Positions 14,519-23,990 of a stretch of 64,000 nucleotides of DNA are shown here, in pieces (position 1 is the first letter of the stretch; each line of letters begins with the position of its first letter). The notes under the pieces were generated by a model. It searched no databases. It was given only the letters and a program-made list of their open reading frames with translations, and was not told the origin of the DNA. Source of the stretch: Alcaligenes aquatilis (lineage in GTDB: Bacteria; Pseudomonadota; Gammaproteobacteria; Burkholderiales; Burkholderiaceae_B); assembly GCF_003076515.1 (NCBI RefSeq), contig NZ_CP022390.1:3480572-3544571 (forward strand), given 5' to 3'. The position numbers and the translations under genes are program-made.

Positions 14519-16790
14519 CTATAAAAAACTATGGTGGTCCCTGGTGGCAGTCACCATGGTCACCTTTGCCATCCTGGGATGGACAGGTGTGGAGGTGTAT
14601 CGTCAGGCACCCCCCATGCCGGTCAAGGTAGTCACACCGGATGGCCGTGAATTTACCTCACAGGAACAGATACATCGTGGCCAGTCCGCCTGGCAAAGTA
14701 CCGGCGGTATGCAACTGGGCTCGATCTGGGGGCACGGGGCCTACCAGGCACCGGACTGGAGTGCCGACTGGTTGCACCGCGAGGCTCTGGCCTGGCTGGA
14801 TTTGGCTGCCCAGCAAACCTACTCGCTGAACTATGATCAGCTGACATCCAGTCAGCAGGCCACCTTGCGGCAGGAACTGCAGGACGAATACCGTCCTAAC
14901 CGCATTGATGAAGCGACGGGCGTGCTGCAGATCAGTGAACGTCGCGCCAAGGCCATCGACACTACCGCCCAGTACTACATTGACCTGTTTGGTGACGCGC
15001 CCGAGCTGAAATCCAGCCGCGAGAGCTTTGCCATGAAGGACAACACCTTGCCAGAGCTGCAGCGCCGTCAGGACATGACCCGCTTTTTCTTCTGGCTGTC
15101 CTGGGCCACGGTAACTGATCGTCCTGGCACCACCGTCAGCTATACCAACAACTGGCCGCACGAGCCCTTGGTGGATAACTATCCTTCCACGGCCAATATC
15201 GTCTGGTCCATCGTCAGTATCGTGCTCTTGCTGGCCGGTATTGGCCTGCTGGTCTGGATCTGGGCCTTTACGCACAAAGAAGAGGAAGCCCCTGTTGCCC
15301 CGGCTACCGACCCGGTTCTGGCTTTCCGTCTGACCCCTTCACAGCGTGCCCTGAAAAAATATGCCTTCCTGACGGTTGCCCTGTTTGTCATCCAGGTTTT
15401 CCTGGGGGGCTTTACCGCACACTACACGGTTGAAGGCCAGATGTTCTATGGCATAGACGTGTCGCAGTGGTTCCCTTATTCCCTGACCCGTACCTGGCAT
15501 ATTCAGGCAGCTCTCTTGTGGATTGCCAGTGGTTTTCTGACCGCCGGCTTGTTCCTGGTGCCCTTGATTAACGGGGGCGAGGATCCCAAGTTCCAGCGCC
15601 TGGGTGTGGACATCCTGTTCGGTGCTCTGGTTGTGCTCTTTATTGGTTCTTTTGCCGGTAACTTCCTGACTATCAAAAACATTCTGCCTCCCGAGCTGAA
15701 CTTCTGGTTTGGTCACCAGGGCTACGAATACCTGGATCTGGGGCGTTTCTGGCAGATCATCAAGTTCATTGGTCTGGCTTTCTGGCTGTTGCTGATGCTG
15801 CGTGGCATGTGGCCTGCTCTGCGTCGAGACAAGGGCGACAACCACTTGCTGGTTCTGTTGACCATCTCTACCGTGGCCATTGGCCTGTTCTACGGGACTG
15901 GCCTGTTCTACGGCGAGCACACCAATATCACCATCATGGAGTACTGGCGCTGGTGGGTGGTTCACCTGTGGGTTGAAGGTTTCTTTGAGGTCTTTGCCAC
16001 GGTTGCCATGGGCTTTATCTTCCTGACCTTGGGGCTGGTTTCCAAGCGTAGTGCCACCATTGCCGGTCTGGCTGCCGCCTCGCTGTTCCTGGTTGGCGGG
16101 GTGCCGGGTACTTTGCATCACATGTACTTCTCGGGTACGACCACTCCGATCATGGCCATTGGTGCTTCTTTCAGTGCGTTGGAAGTGGTGCCTTTGATCA
16201 TGTTGGGTTACGAAGCCTTCCATAACTGGAAAATGCAGAAACAAGCCGGCTGGATGAGCGATTTGCGTTGGCCCGTCATGTTCTTTGTGGCCGTGGCCTT
16301 CTGGAACATGCTCGGTGCTGGTGTGTTTGGTTTCCTGATCAACCCACCTATCTCGCTGTACTACATTCAGGGTCTGAACACGACACCACTGCATGCACAC
16401 GCTGCCTTGTTTGGTGTGTATGGCTTTCTGTCTCTGGGCTTTGTCTTGCTGGTGGTACGTTATATCTCGCCCGAGGTTCGCTATAACGACCGTGTGATGA
16501 GCTGGGGCTTCTGGGCACTGAACGGTGGTTTGGTGCTGATGATGTTCGTCAGCTTGCTGCCTGCTGGGATTATTCAGGCTTGGGCCAGCATTTCGGAAGG
16601 CATGTGGTACGCCCGCAGCGAAGAGTTCATGCAGCAGCCCATCCTGCAATCTTTGCGTTGGTGGCGCACCTTGGGTGACGTCGTCTTTATTGCCGGTGCC
16701 TTGATCGTGTTCCAGCAGGTTTGGGTACGTATCTCTGCACGGCGTCGGATAACGCCGGCCAATGCAGTCGGTGCCATCAAAACATCCTGA
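14511..16790 (+). CDS. norB: Quinol-dependent nitric oxide reductase (qNor)
   Basis: A 759-aa integral membrane enzyme that reduces two NO to N2O with electrons from quinol. The first part (an N-terminal helix, then QEQIHRGQSAWQSTGGMQLGSIWGHGAY and a periplasmic domain to about residue 220) is the extension fused to the catalytic subunit only in qNor. The heme-copper-oxidase-like core of about 12-13 helices follows, with histidine ligands in HYTVEGQMFYG, TRTWHIQ, GEHTNITIMEYWRWWVVHLWVE, GTLHHMYFSG and PLHAHAALFGVYG. The length is normal. The single-subunit qNor replaces norCB. Expression should depend on NorR and sigma-54. Confidence 0.96.
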   Translation: MRSYKKLWWSLVAVTMVTFAILGWTGVEVYRQAPPMPVKVVTPDGREFTSQEQIHRGQSAWQSTGGMQLGSIWGHGAYQAPDWSADWLHREALAWLDLAAQQTYSLNYDQLTSSQQATLRQELQDEYRPNRIDEATGVLQISERRAKAIDTTAQYYIDLFGDAPELKSSRESFAMKDNTLPELQRRQDMTRFFFWLSWATVTDRPGTTVSYTNNWPHEPLVDNYPSTANIVWSIVSIVLLLAGIGLLVWIWAFTHKEEEAPVAPATDPVLAFRLTPSQRALKKYAFLTVALFVIQVFLGGFTAHYTVEGQMFYGIDVSQWFPYSLTRTWHIQAALLWIASGFLTAGLFLVPLINGGEDPKFQRLGVDILFGALVVLFIGSFAGNFLTIKNILPPELNFWFGHQGYEYLDLGRFWQIIKFIGLAFWLLLMLRGMWPALRRDKGDNHLLVLLTISTVAIGLFYGTGLFYGEHTNITIMEYWRWWVVHLWVEGFFEVFATVAMGFIFLTLGLVSKRSATIAGLAAASLFLVGGVPGTLHHMYFSGTTTPIMAIGASFSALEVVPLIMLGYEAFHNWKMQKQAGWMSDLRWPVMFFVAVAFWNMLGAGVFGFLINPPISLYYIQGLNTTPLHAHAALFGVYGFLSLGFVLLVVRYISPEVRYNDRVMSWGFWALNGGLVLMMFVSLLPAGIIQAWASISEGMWYARSEEFMQQPILQSLRWWRTLGDVVFIAGALIVFQQVWVRISARRRITPANAVGAIKTS

Positions 16791-16802
16791 TCTTTTTTAC
16801 TG

Positions 16803-16827
16803 GCGCTCTCTTTTTCTATGAGAGCGC
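16803..16827 (+). other. Hairpin after norB
   Basis: GCGCTCTC pairs with GAGAGCGC across a 9-nt loop, just upstream of the norB terminator. It may be a second 3' stem or an mRNA stabiliser. Confidence 0.45.
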
Positions 16828-16836
16828 ATCGACAAG

Positions 16837-16861
16837 AAAACCGCCTTCGGGCGGTTTTTTT
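16837..16861 (+). terminator. Rho-independent terminator of norB
   Basis: CCGCC and GGCGG close a TTCG tetraloop, flanked by AAAA and a run of seven T residues. Confidence 0.92.
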
Positions 16862-16971
16862 ATGTTGGAGGGACTGGTGTGCTCCGAGTACGAGCGCCAA
16901 GCTGGTGGCCGTTTTGTCAGGCTGTGTGGATTGTGTTTGCGAACACCTAGGGTTAACGCTGTATTGTGATG

Positions 16972-17006
16972 ATCAATAATAGTTATTTATCATAATAATT
17001 ATTGAT
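16972..17006 (+). promoter_or_regulatory. Candidate MarR operator upstream of ech
   Basis: ATCAATAAT-N17-ATTATTGAT is a perfect 9-bp inverted repeat in an AT-rich stretch 49 bp before the ech start, and the 10-bp palindrome AATAATTATT sits in its right half. MarR repressors of hydroxycinnamate operons bind such AT-rich palindromes near the promoter, so it is a good candidate for the MarR encoded at the operon's end. Confidence 0.55.
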
Positions 17007-17054
17007 TCAAATTAATTGGATAGAGATCCAGTTTCACAAGAGCAAGGAAGGCTG

Positions 17055-17894
17055 ATGAATATTGAACGCACAGAAGAGCAAACCGTGTCTTGTACGGTAG
17101 AGAACCGTATCGCCTGGGTGAAATTCAATCGTCCCGAAAAACGCAATGCCATGAGTCCGCAACTGAATCGTCAGATGATGCGTGTACTCGATGAACTGGA
17201 GTTCCGTGAGGACGTGGGTGTCGTGGTGCTCAGTGGCGAGGGCTCGGCTTGGACTGCCGGCATGGACTTGAAAGAGTATTTCCGGGAGACCGAGGCCACA
17301 GGCCTGGAAGGGACGCGCAAGGCGCAACGTGAAAGTTACGGTTGGTGGCGCCGGTTGCGTTGGTTTCAGAAACCGACGATTGCGATGGTCAATGGCTGGT
17401 GCTTTGGTGGAGGCTACGGCCCCTTGTTTGCCTGCGACCTGGCGTTTGCCGCTGATGAGGCCACGTTTGGCCTGTCTGAAATCAACTGGGGTATTTTGCC
17501 CGGTGGTGGTGCCTCGAAGGTTGCGGTCGAGCTTTTGTCGTTCCGTAATGCGATGTATCACGCCATGATGGGTGAGAACATCGACGGGCGTACGGCAGCC
17601 CAGTGGGGGCTGGTCAATGAGTCCTTGCCCTTGGAGAGCTTGCAAGAGCGCGTGACGCAGGTTGCGCAAACCTTGCTGCAAAAGAACCCGATTGCCTTGA
17701 AGGCAACCAAAGATGCCATTCGTCGTGTGCGGGAAATGACTTACGACAATGCTGAAGATTATCTGGTGCGAGTTCAGGAAGCAGCCAACAGTTTCGATAA
17801 CGAAGGCCGCAAAGAGGGTATGCGTCAGTTCCTGGACGATAAAACATACAAGCCTGGCCTGGGAACCTACGACCTTTCCAAACAAAAAGCCTGA
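17055..17894 (+). CDS. ech: Hydroxycinnamoyl-CoA (feruloyl/p-coumaroyl-CoA) hydratase-lyase
   Basis: A 279-aa crotonase-fold enzyme that hydrates hydroxycinnamoyl-CoA and cleaves it to a benzaldehyde (vanillin from feruloyl-CoA) and acetyl-CoA. Diagnostic blocks are NRPEKRNAMSPQLNR, WTAGMDLKEYFRE with Tyr75, VNGWCFGGGYGPLFACD, FGLSEINWGI with the catalytic Glu142, and FLDDKTYKPGL near the end, all typical of HCHL rather than generic enoyl-CoA hydratase. The Pseudomonas enzyme has a serine in the oxyanion region where this one appears to have Gly122. The ATG at 17055 follows AAGGAAG; an upstream in-frame start adds 13 residues without support. First gene of the operon. Confidence 0.9.
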   Translation: MNIERTEEQTVSCTVENRIAWVKFNRPEKRNAMSPQLNRQMMRVLDELEFREDVGVVVLSGEGSAWTAGMDLKEYFRETEATGLEGTRKAQRESYGWWRRLRWFQKPTIAMVNGWCFGGGYGPLFACDLAFAADEATFGLSEINWGILPGGGASKVAVELLSFRNAMYHAMMGENIDGRTAAQWGLVNESLPLESLQERVTQVAQTLLQKNPIALKATKDAIRRVREMTYDNAEDYLVRVQEAANSFDNEGRKEGMRQFLDDKTYKPGLGTYDLSKQKA

Positions 17895-17965
17895 TAAACG
17901 GCACAGCAGGGGAGGCAGCCTCCTTGGTCTGAAGGAGAGCTGACATCACCCAATGGGAGACAACA

Positions 17966-20107
17966 GTGATAAGGACACAGAGGGTGGCCGCTCAGCGGCC
18001 GGATATCGGACGGCTGTTAAAGCCCGGTTCCATTGCTATTGTGGGCGCGTCTGCCACACCCGGCGCACTGGGTGCATCGGTACTGGGTAATCTGGAACGC
18101 AACGGTTTTGCCGGTGAGATTTACTTGATCAATCCCAAGCGCGCCCAGATAGCAGGCCGCCCTTGCCTGGCATCCGTTGAACAGCTTCCTGACGGAGTGG
18201 ATGTGGCTGTCTTGGCGATTCCACAAACGGCCGTCCTGGATACCATTCGTGCGCTGGCCAAGCGGCGTGTCGGTGCGGCGATCATTTTCTCGGCAGGTTT
18301 TGCCGAGGCCGGAGAGCAGGGCCAAGCCGAGCAAAGCGAGATTGCTCGAATCGCGGCTGAGGCTGGCATGGTGATTGAAGGGCCTAACTGTTTGGGGAGC
18401 ATCAATTATCAGCAAGGTGTGCCACTGACGTTTGTGCAAGTGGATATTCGGGACAAGACCTGCGCGTCGCAACCGTGCATCGGGGTGGTGTCGCAAAGCG
18501 GTGCCATGATGACGGTGCTGTGCACCACCTTGTCCAGCCGTCACTTGCCCTTGTCCTACGCCGTCTCAACGGGTAATGAGGCGGCCAGTGTTGCGGAAGA
18601 TTATGTGGAGTTCTTGCTGGAACAAAGCCATACCCGCGTTATTGCGATGATTGTCGAGCAATTTCGTCATCCAGAGCGCATGCTGGCAGCCGTGGCCCAG
18701 GCACGTCGTCAGGGCAAGACGCTTGTCCTGCTTCATCCAGGCAAAAGCAGTGCGGCTCGCGCTTCTGCGGCCACACATACCGGGGTTCTGGCTGGCGACT
18801 ACTCCTTGATGCGCACCAAGATGGAGCGTGCGGGTGCTGTTTTTGCAGAAACACTGGAAGAGCTAGGTGATATCGCCGAGATTGCCATTCGTTGTCCGGC
18901 CTTGCCGGCTGCGGGCGTAGCGGTTCTGGGAGAGTCAGGCGCCTTCAAAGCCTTGACCCTGGATTGGGCCGAGGCCTTGCAACTGGATCTGCCGGTGATC
19001 AGTGACCAGGACTCGCCGCAGCTAAGGGCGGTGTTGCCCGGTTTTGTGGGTGTGAGCAATCCCTTGGACCTGACGGCACAAGGTTTGGTCGATCCGGACC
19101 TCTATTACCGTACCTTGACGGCGTTGCTGGAGGACGAACGCTTCTCCACCCTTGTCATTGGTCTGATTCAGGGCGATGCGGTGACCTGCGGCATCAAAAT
19201 GCCCCCGGTGCTGCGAGCCATACACGATTTGCGTCCCCGTAAAGCCGTGGTGCTGGCCGGATTGGATGAGGGGGCGGCTGTCCCACCCGAGTTCATTGAG
19301 CAACTGCGCAGCCTGGGCGTTCCGTATTTCCCCAGTACCGAGCGGGCCTTGCGTGCCGTGCAACGGTTGACAGCGTTGCAAGCACGCCGTTTTGAAAGCA
19401 GTCACAGTGAACCCAAAGCCTTAGCTTTGCCGGCAGATCGCACCGTTGTGCCTGAATATCAGGCCAAGCAAATCCTGGCCCAAGCGGGCATACCATTTGC
19501 TCGTGGAGAACTGGCTACTAGCCTGGAGCAGGCGGTAGAGACCGCCCAGGCGCTGGGTTGGCCTGTTGCGCTCAAGGCTCAGTCTGCGCAGTTAAGCCAC
19601 AAGAGTGATGCAGGCGGTGTCATTCTTAACGTTGGCGACAGGCCATCTTTAGAGCAAGCCTGGACGCGTCTGCATGCCAATGTGGCCAACTACGACGGCA
19701 ATATTGTCCTGGATGGTGTGCTGGTAGAGGCCATGGGACGGCGTGGCCTGGAGATGATTGTAGGGGCGCGTCAGGACCCGCAATGGGGGCCGGTCATTTT
19801 GGTAGGTATGGGAGGAGTTACGGCGGAAATCATGCGTGATGTTCGTCTGCTGGATGCTGATCTGTCCGTAAGGCAGGTATTGCATGAGCTCGATCAGTTG
19901 CAGGCAGCGGCCTTGTTGCATGGCTATCGAGGCTCCCCCAGGCTTGATCGTGAGGCATTGGCCGAGCTGATCGTCCGCCTCGGGCAGGTGTTGCGTGGCA
20001 CGCCTGCTATTCGTGAAATAGACCTTAATCCGGTGATTGTGTTGCCCGAAGCTCAAGGTGTGCTTGCATTAGATGCCCTGATGCTGATTCAGGGTCAAAG
20101 CGGCTGA
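17966..20107 (+). CDS. ferA: NDP-forming acyl-CoA ligase, probable feruloyl-CoA synthetase (FerA type)
   Basis: A 713-aa fusion of the alpha and beta parts of ADP-forming acyl-CoA synthetase. The CoA-binding domain starts at about residue 15 (IAIVGASATPGALG). Two succinyl-CoA-ligase-like domains follow, with the phosphohistidine expected at His271 in ATHTGVLAGDY, and a C-terminal ATP-grasp domain from about residue 485 (GWPVALKAQSAQLSHKSDAGG). This class matches FerA of Sphingobium SYK-6 (also 713 aa, paired with the FerB hydratase-lyase) rather than the AMP-forming Fcs of Pseudomonas. The GTG at 17966 follows GGGAGA. Next to ech, ferulate/coumarate activation is the likely role. Confidence 0.82.
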   Translation: MIRTQRVAAQRPDIGRLLKPGSIAIVGASATPGALGASVLGNLERNGFAGEIYLINPKRAQIAGRPCLASVEQLPDGVDVAVLAIPQTAVLDTIRALAKRRVGAAIIFSAGFAEAGEQGQAEQSEIARIAAEAGMVIEGPNCLGSINYQQGVPLTFVQVDIRDKTCASQPCIGVVSQSGAMMTVLCTTLSSRHLPLSYAVSTGNEAASVAEDYVEFLLEQSHTRVIAMIVEQFRHPERMLAAVAQARRQGKTLVLLHPGKSSAARASAATHTGVLAGDYSLMRTKMERAGAVFAETLEELGDIAEIAIRCPALPAAGVAVLGESGAFKALTLDWAEALQLDLPVISDQDSPQLRAVLPGFVGVSNPLDLTAQGLVDPDLYYRTLTALLEDERFSTLVIGLIQGDAVTCGIKMPPVLRAIHDLRPRKAVVLAGLDEGAAVPPEFIEQLRSLGVPYFPSTERALRAVQRLTALQARRFESSHSEPKALALPADRTVVPEYQAKQILAQAGIPFARGELATSLEQAVETAQALGWPVALKAQSAQLSHKSDAGGVILNVGDRPSLEQAWTRLHANVANYDGNIVLDGVLVEAMGRRGLEMIVGARQDPQWGPVILVGMGGVTAEIMRDVRLLDADLSVRQVLHELDQLQAAALLHGYRGSPRLDREALAELIVRLGQVLRGTPAIREIDLNPVIVLPEAQGVLALDALMLIQGQSG

Positions 20108-20176
20108 GGTCCACCAGGGCTGGCTGTTCATGCCAGCCCATTTAATTCCTTTCTCCATCCTTCACAGGAGCTTGCC

Positions 20177-21547
20177 TTGAGCCTGCCTTATTTGCCGGGC
20201 CGTGTACGCGTGCCCGCTTCCACCGAGCCTTCGACCTTGGGCTATGCGTATTACGTCACGATTGTCTTATTGCTGGCCTATACGCTGTCCTTTGTGGATC
20301 GCCAGATCTTGGGCCTGTTGGTGCAGCCCATCAAAAAGGATCTGCATCTGTCAGATTGGATGTTCAGTATTGTTCACGGTTTTGCGTTTGCCATTTTCTA
20401 TACGTTTGTTGGGATTTTTCTGGGCCGCTTGGCAGACCGCTGGAATCGCCGCAACCTGATTGTGATTGGAATGGTGGTGTGGGTGTTGGCCACTGCCGCA
20501 GGGGGCTATGTGACTGGTTTCGCATCGCTTTTTGTCGCCCGCATGTTCGTGGGCATTGGCGAGGCCGCCCTGTCTCCGGCCGCCTATTCTATGTTGGCCG
20601 ATTACTTTGCGCCCGAGCGCCGGGCCCGTGCCATGAGTATTTATACATCGGGGGTCTATATAGGATCGGCGACTGCCTTCATTGTGGGTGGGCTGGTCAT
20701 TGAGGCGACCAGCCAGTCAGGAACGCTGGTGTTTCCGCTGCTGGGCAGCTTCAAACCCTGGCAGGCGGCCTTCATCTTTGTGGCCTTGCCCGGTATCCCC
20801 CTTGTTCTGCTGATGCTAACGGTGCGGGAGCCGGTGCGGCGGGGCCTGAAAGAGGCCAGCCCAACCGCGCGTGCCGGATCGGCTTGCGCCCCGGATTGGC
20901 GCTATGTGCTGCGTCATAAACGGGCCTACTTTCCACTGCTGTTGGCTCCGGGGCTGACCGCCATGATCACGTTTGGCGTCACGGCCTGGCTGCCCGCTAC
21001 CTTTATCCGCCAGTGGGGCTGGACTCCGGGTGAAATTGGCCCAGCTTACGGGGTCATTATTTTGACATTTGGGATTGGGGGCATGCTGGTCAGTGGCTTT
21101 CTGGCTGATCATCTGACCGCACGCGGCAAGCTGGTAGGCTCGATCCTTATTTCCTTGATCGCCACCAGCGTTCTGATCGTGACTGGCGTGGCGCTGGCCT
21201 TTGCCCCTTCTGCTGAGTTTGCGTTGGTAGCGGTGGCAGCAACGACCTTCTTTCTGGGGATGCCCGTTGCCTTGGCTCCTCCTATCTTGCAGGCGATTAC
21301 GCCCAATCAATTGCGGGGGCAGGTCACGTCGATTTATCTGCTTCTGATCAATTTGATTGGCTTGGGCATGGGCCCGTTTCTGGTCGCTTTTTTCACGGAT
21401 TTTATTTTTTATGACGAGCAGAAAGTAGGGTTGTCATTGGGTTTGGTCTCAGCCTTGGCGGCCTTGCTGTCAGTCGTGTGCCTGGCCCGGGCGATTGGCC
21501 CTTATCGTCAATTGGTCGCCGGTTTGGCGCAGCAAGAGAGGACTTAA
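20177..21547 (+). CDS. MFS transporter, probable hydroxycinnamate importer
   Basis: A 456-aa polytopic protein with 12 predicted helices. The loop 2-3 motif appears as GIFLGRLADRWNRRNLI near residues 81-97, and the first helix pattern (LLLAYTLSFVDRQILGLLVQPIKKDL) resembles the spinster-like branch. It sits between the CoA ligase and the acyl-CoA dehydrogenase, so uptake of hydroxycinnamates or related aromatic acids is likely. The annotated start is TTG at 20177 with AGGAG six bases upstream. The downstream gene starts 2 bp after its stop. Confidence 0.83.
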   Translation: MSLPYLPGRVRVPASTEPSTLGYAYYVTIVLLLAYTLSFVDRQILGLLVQPIKKDLHLSDWMFSIVHGFAFAIFYTFVGIFLGRLADRWNRRNLIVIGMVVWVLATAAGGYVTGFASLFVARMFVGIGEAALSPAAYSMLADYFAPERRARAMSIYTSGVYIGSATAFIVGGLVIEATSQSGTLVFPLLGSFKPWQAAFIFVALPGIPLVLLMLTVREPVRRGLKEASPTARAGSACAPDWRYVLRHKRAYFPLLLAPGLTAMITFGVTAWLPATFIRQWGWTPGEIGPAYGVIILTFGIGGMLVSGFLADHLTARGKLVGSILISLIATSVLIVTGVALAFAPSAEFALVAVAATTFFLGMPVALAPPILQAITPNQLRGQVTSIYLLLINLIGLGMGPFLVAFFTDFIFYDEQKVGLSLGLVSALAALLSVVCLARAIGPYRQLVAGLAQQERT

Positions 21548-21549
21548 GT

Positions 21550-23325
21550 ATGCAAGCATTACATTATCAGCCCCCCTTGGAGGATTTCCGGTTTGTGCAG
21601 CAGTATTGCTTACAGGCGGAAAAAGAGTGGTGCCGTTTGTCGGCGCACCAGGGGCTGGATCAGGAAACGGCAGATAGGGTGCTCGAGGCGGCCGGACGCT
21701 TCTGTGCTGACGTATTGGCGCCGCTCAATGGGCCAGCGGACTTGCAAGGCTGTCGTCTGGAGCACGGACGGGTCTTGACGCCAGACGGGTTTGCTAAAGC
21801 CTATGCCGATTTTGTGGAAGCGGGCTGGCCTGCTTTGGCCTGCGATCCCAGCGTGGGCGGCCAGGGTCTGCCTCAGTTGCTGGATACGGCCTTGCATGAA
21901 ATGCTGGCATCGGCCAATCACGGCTGGGCCATGTATCCGGGAATTTTGCATGGTGCGTACGCCTGCTTGCATGCTCATGGTGATGATTACATTCGTCGCA
22001 CCTATCTGCCGCCTATCGTTAGCGGGCGTTGGTTGGCCACGATGTGCCTGACAGAACCACAAGCCGGTTCCGATTTGGGTTTGTTACGTACCCAGGCACT
22101 GCCCGAACAAGATGGTTCCTACCGCTTGCATGGCAACAAGATTTTCATCTCTGGTGGCGATCAGGATATGAGCGAGAACATCGTTCATCTGGTGCTGGCA
22201 CGTCTGCCCGATGCCCCTGCCGGTACACGGGGGCTGTCCTTGTTCCTGGCCCCACGCCTGATTCCCCAGGAACAGGGATTGGTTCCCAATACGATTTATT
22301 GCGATGGTATTGAGAAGAAAATGGGTATCAAGGGCAGTGCTACTTGTACGATGCGTTTCGAGGCTGCCCAGGCCTGGTTGCTTGGCAAGCCGCATCAAGG
22401 TCTGGCTGCCATGTTTGTCATGATGAATTCGGCTCGTTTGCATGTTGGCTTGCAAGGCTTGGGCCATGCAGAAGCCGCATGGCAATTGGCACGCACTTAT
22501 GCTCATGAACGTCATCAGATGCGGGTGCAACCTCGCCCGGCAACGGCCAAGGGAGCAGCGGACCCTATTGCCCATCATCCTGCCATGCAACGCATCCTTG
22601 CCGACTTACGCGTCTGGACGGAGGGTATGCGGGTGATGGCGGCGTGGACAGCGCATCAGCTTGATTTGGCGCAGAGCCTGCCAGAGGGCGACGAGCAGGC
22701 TCAGGCGCTGAGTCTGGCCTCTTTGCTGACACCGGTCGTCAAGTCGTTCTTTACAGAGCGGGGCTTTGCCCTGGCCAGCGACGCACTACAAGTTTTTGGC
22801 GGCTATGGGTACGTGCATGAGTATCGTATTGAGCAAACGCTTCGGGATGTGCGTATTGCCATGATTTATGAAGGAACCAACCAGATCCAGGCGCTGGATC
22901 TGCTGCAGCGCAAGATTGCTGCCGTGGGCCCCGAGGCCTTGCAACCTTTGCTCCAGACCTGGCGCGGGGAGGCGGATGCTTGCCTGAGTGCGATGGCGGA
23001 CTGTCCGTGGGGCAAAGCGTTAAGGCAGTGGAGCGACCATCTGCACGAAGTGACGACCCATTTGTGCTCCCGTGCTCAACACGATACGCAAGTGCTGGCG
23101 TGGTGTGCGGAGGATTATCTGCGCTTGGTCGGTACCGTGTGTATGGCATTTGCCTGGGCACGGGCAGGGCGGGTCAGTCGCTTGCAGGCCGATACCAGCT
23201 TGTGTGAGCGTAAGGTGGCCAGTGCTGATTATTTCTTTGATCATGGCTTGCTGGACGCCCGCTATTATTTGAGCAGGATAGAGGCGACAGCGGCACGCAC
23301 AGTGCCCATGCAAAAGCTCGTCTGA
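21550..23325 (+). CDS. Acyl-CoA dehydrogenase of the hydroxycinnamate operon
   Basis: A 591-aa flavoprotein, longer than standard acyl-CoA dehydrogenases (about 380) because of N- and C-terminal extensions, as in the DmdC-like/long ACAD branch. Visible motifs include MCLTEPQAGSDLGLLRT (FAD and substrate contacts), GNKIFISGGDQD, and the catalytic glutamate in MIYEGTNQIQALDLL. In Acinetobacter hca and comparable operons a dehydrogenase lets saturated (dihydro) phenylpropanoyl-CoA enter the cinnamoyl-CoA route; that role is inferred here. The ATG at 21550 is chosen because an earlier start lies inside the MFS gene. Confidence 0.85.
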   Translation: MQALHYQPPLEDFRFVQQYCLQAEKEWCRLSAHQGLDQETADRVLEAAGRFCADVLAPLNGPADLQGCRLEHGRVLTPDGFAKAYADFVEAGWPALACDPSVGGQGLPQLLDTALHEMLASANHGWAMYPGILHGAYACLHAHGDDYIRRTYLPPIVSGRWLATMCLTEPQAGSDLGLLRTQALPEQDGSYRLHGNKIFISGGDQDMSENIVHLVLARLPDAPAGTRGLSLFLAPRLIPQEQGLVPNTIYCDGIEKKMGIKGSATCTMRFEAAQAWLLGKPHQGLAAMFVMMNSARLHVGLQGLGHAEAAWQLARTYAHERHQMRVQPRPATAKGAADPIAHHPAMQRILADLRVWTEGMRVMAAWTAHQLDLAQSLPEGDEQAQALSLASLLTPVVKSFFTERGFALASDALQVFGGYGYVHEYRIEQTLRDVRIAMIYEGTNQIQALDLLQRKIAAVGPEALQPLLQTWRGEADACLSAMADCPWGKALRQWSDHLHEVTTHLCSRAQHDTQVLAWCAEDYLRLVGTVCMAFAWARAGRVSRLQADTSLCERKVASADYFFDHGLLDARYYLSRIEATAARTVPMQKLV

Positions 23326-23391
23326 GACGGTTTACAGGTCTATGTTCTATGATTGATGTCTGCACCGATCAACGGTGTGCCGCTCAGGATG

Positions 23392-23412
23392 GTGTCGATA
23401 GTATGTCGACAC
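23392..23412 (+). promoter_or_regulatory. Palindrome upstream of marR
   Basis: GTGTCGA-N7-TCGACAC, a perfect 7-bp inverted repeat, lies 43 bp upstream of the chosen marR start. It may be an autoregulatory operator. If MarR actually begins at one of the upstream ATGs, the palindrome would be coding. Confidence 0.4.
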
Positions 23413-23454
23413 TGTCTTGCTGGCGTTTTTCTCTTTTTAGTCAGACACCAACTC

Positions 23455-23919
23455 ATGGACAGTGCTCTCGAATCCGCTGTTGACCAGTCGCGCCTTCTGC
23501 GCTTTCTGGGCTATCGCCTCACGCGTACGGAAATTCATATTCATAAGCTGTTTGCGCATCGTGTTGCCGAGCATGATCTCAAGCCCAGCGAGTTTTCTAT
23601 TTTGATCTTGCTCGATGCCAATCCGGGAATCTATTTACGCCAATTGGGTGAAACGCTGGATATCTCGCCGTCCAATCTGGTGCCGGTGGTCGAGCGTCTG
23701 GTCAAGCGTGGTTTGATCCAACGCCATTCAGACCCGCGTGATCGACGTTTGCAGCAATTGCATCTGACTGCTCAAGGCCAGACTTTGCTCTTGCCTGCTG
23801 AAGAGCAGGTCGGAAAATTGGAGGAGGAATTGGAACAGATTCTCACCGCTACCGAGCGGCGCCATTTGTTCTCGGCCCTGGACAAACTGATGGCCGTCCA
23901 AGAGAGTCGCGAAAGCTGA
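23455..23919 (+). CDS. MarR family regulator (HcaR/FerC-like)
   Basis: A 154-aa regulator with the winged helix centred on LRQLGETLDISPSNLVPVVERLVKRGLIQRHSDPRDRRLQQLHLT (about 55-100) and flanking dimerisation helices. Position at the end of the ech-ferA operon fits the repressors HcaR and FerC, which release DNA when hydroxycinnamoyl-CoA accumulates. The start at 23455 gives the normal family length but has no clear ribosome-binding site; upstream in-frame ATGs would add a hydrophobic, cysteine-bearing tail. The start is therefore uncertain. Confidence 0.83.
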   Translation: MDSALESAVDQSRLLRFLGYRLTRTEIHIHKLFAHRVAEHDLKPSEFSILILLDANPGIYLRQLGETLDISPSNLVPVVERLVKRGLIQRHSDPRDRRLQQLHLTAQGQTLLLPAEEQVGKLEEELEQILTATERRHLFSALDKLMAVQESRES

Positions 23920-23990
23920 TCAGTTGCAGAATGGCTGAGCAGACGATCCTTGCGGATCGGGTTGCGGCGTATCGTTAACAGGTATTTTTT

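Noticed and set aside
15339..16649. 436-codon minus-strand ORF inside norB
   Set aside because: Composition (Gln/His rich) is typical of an antisense shadow of a membrane protein gene; norB is certain.
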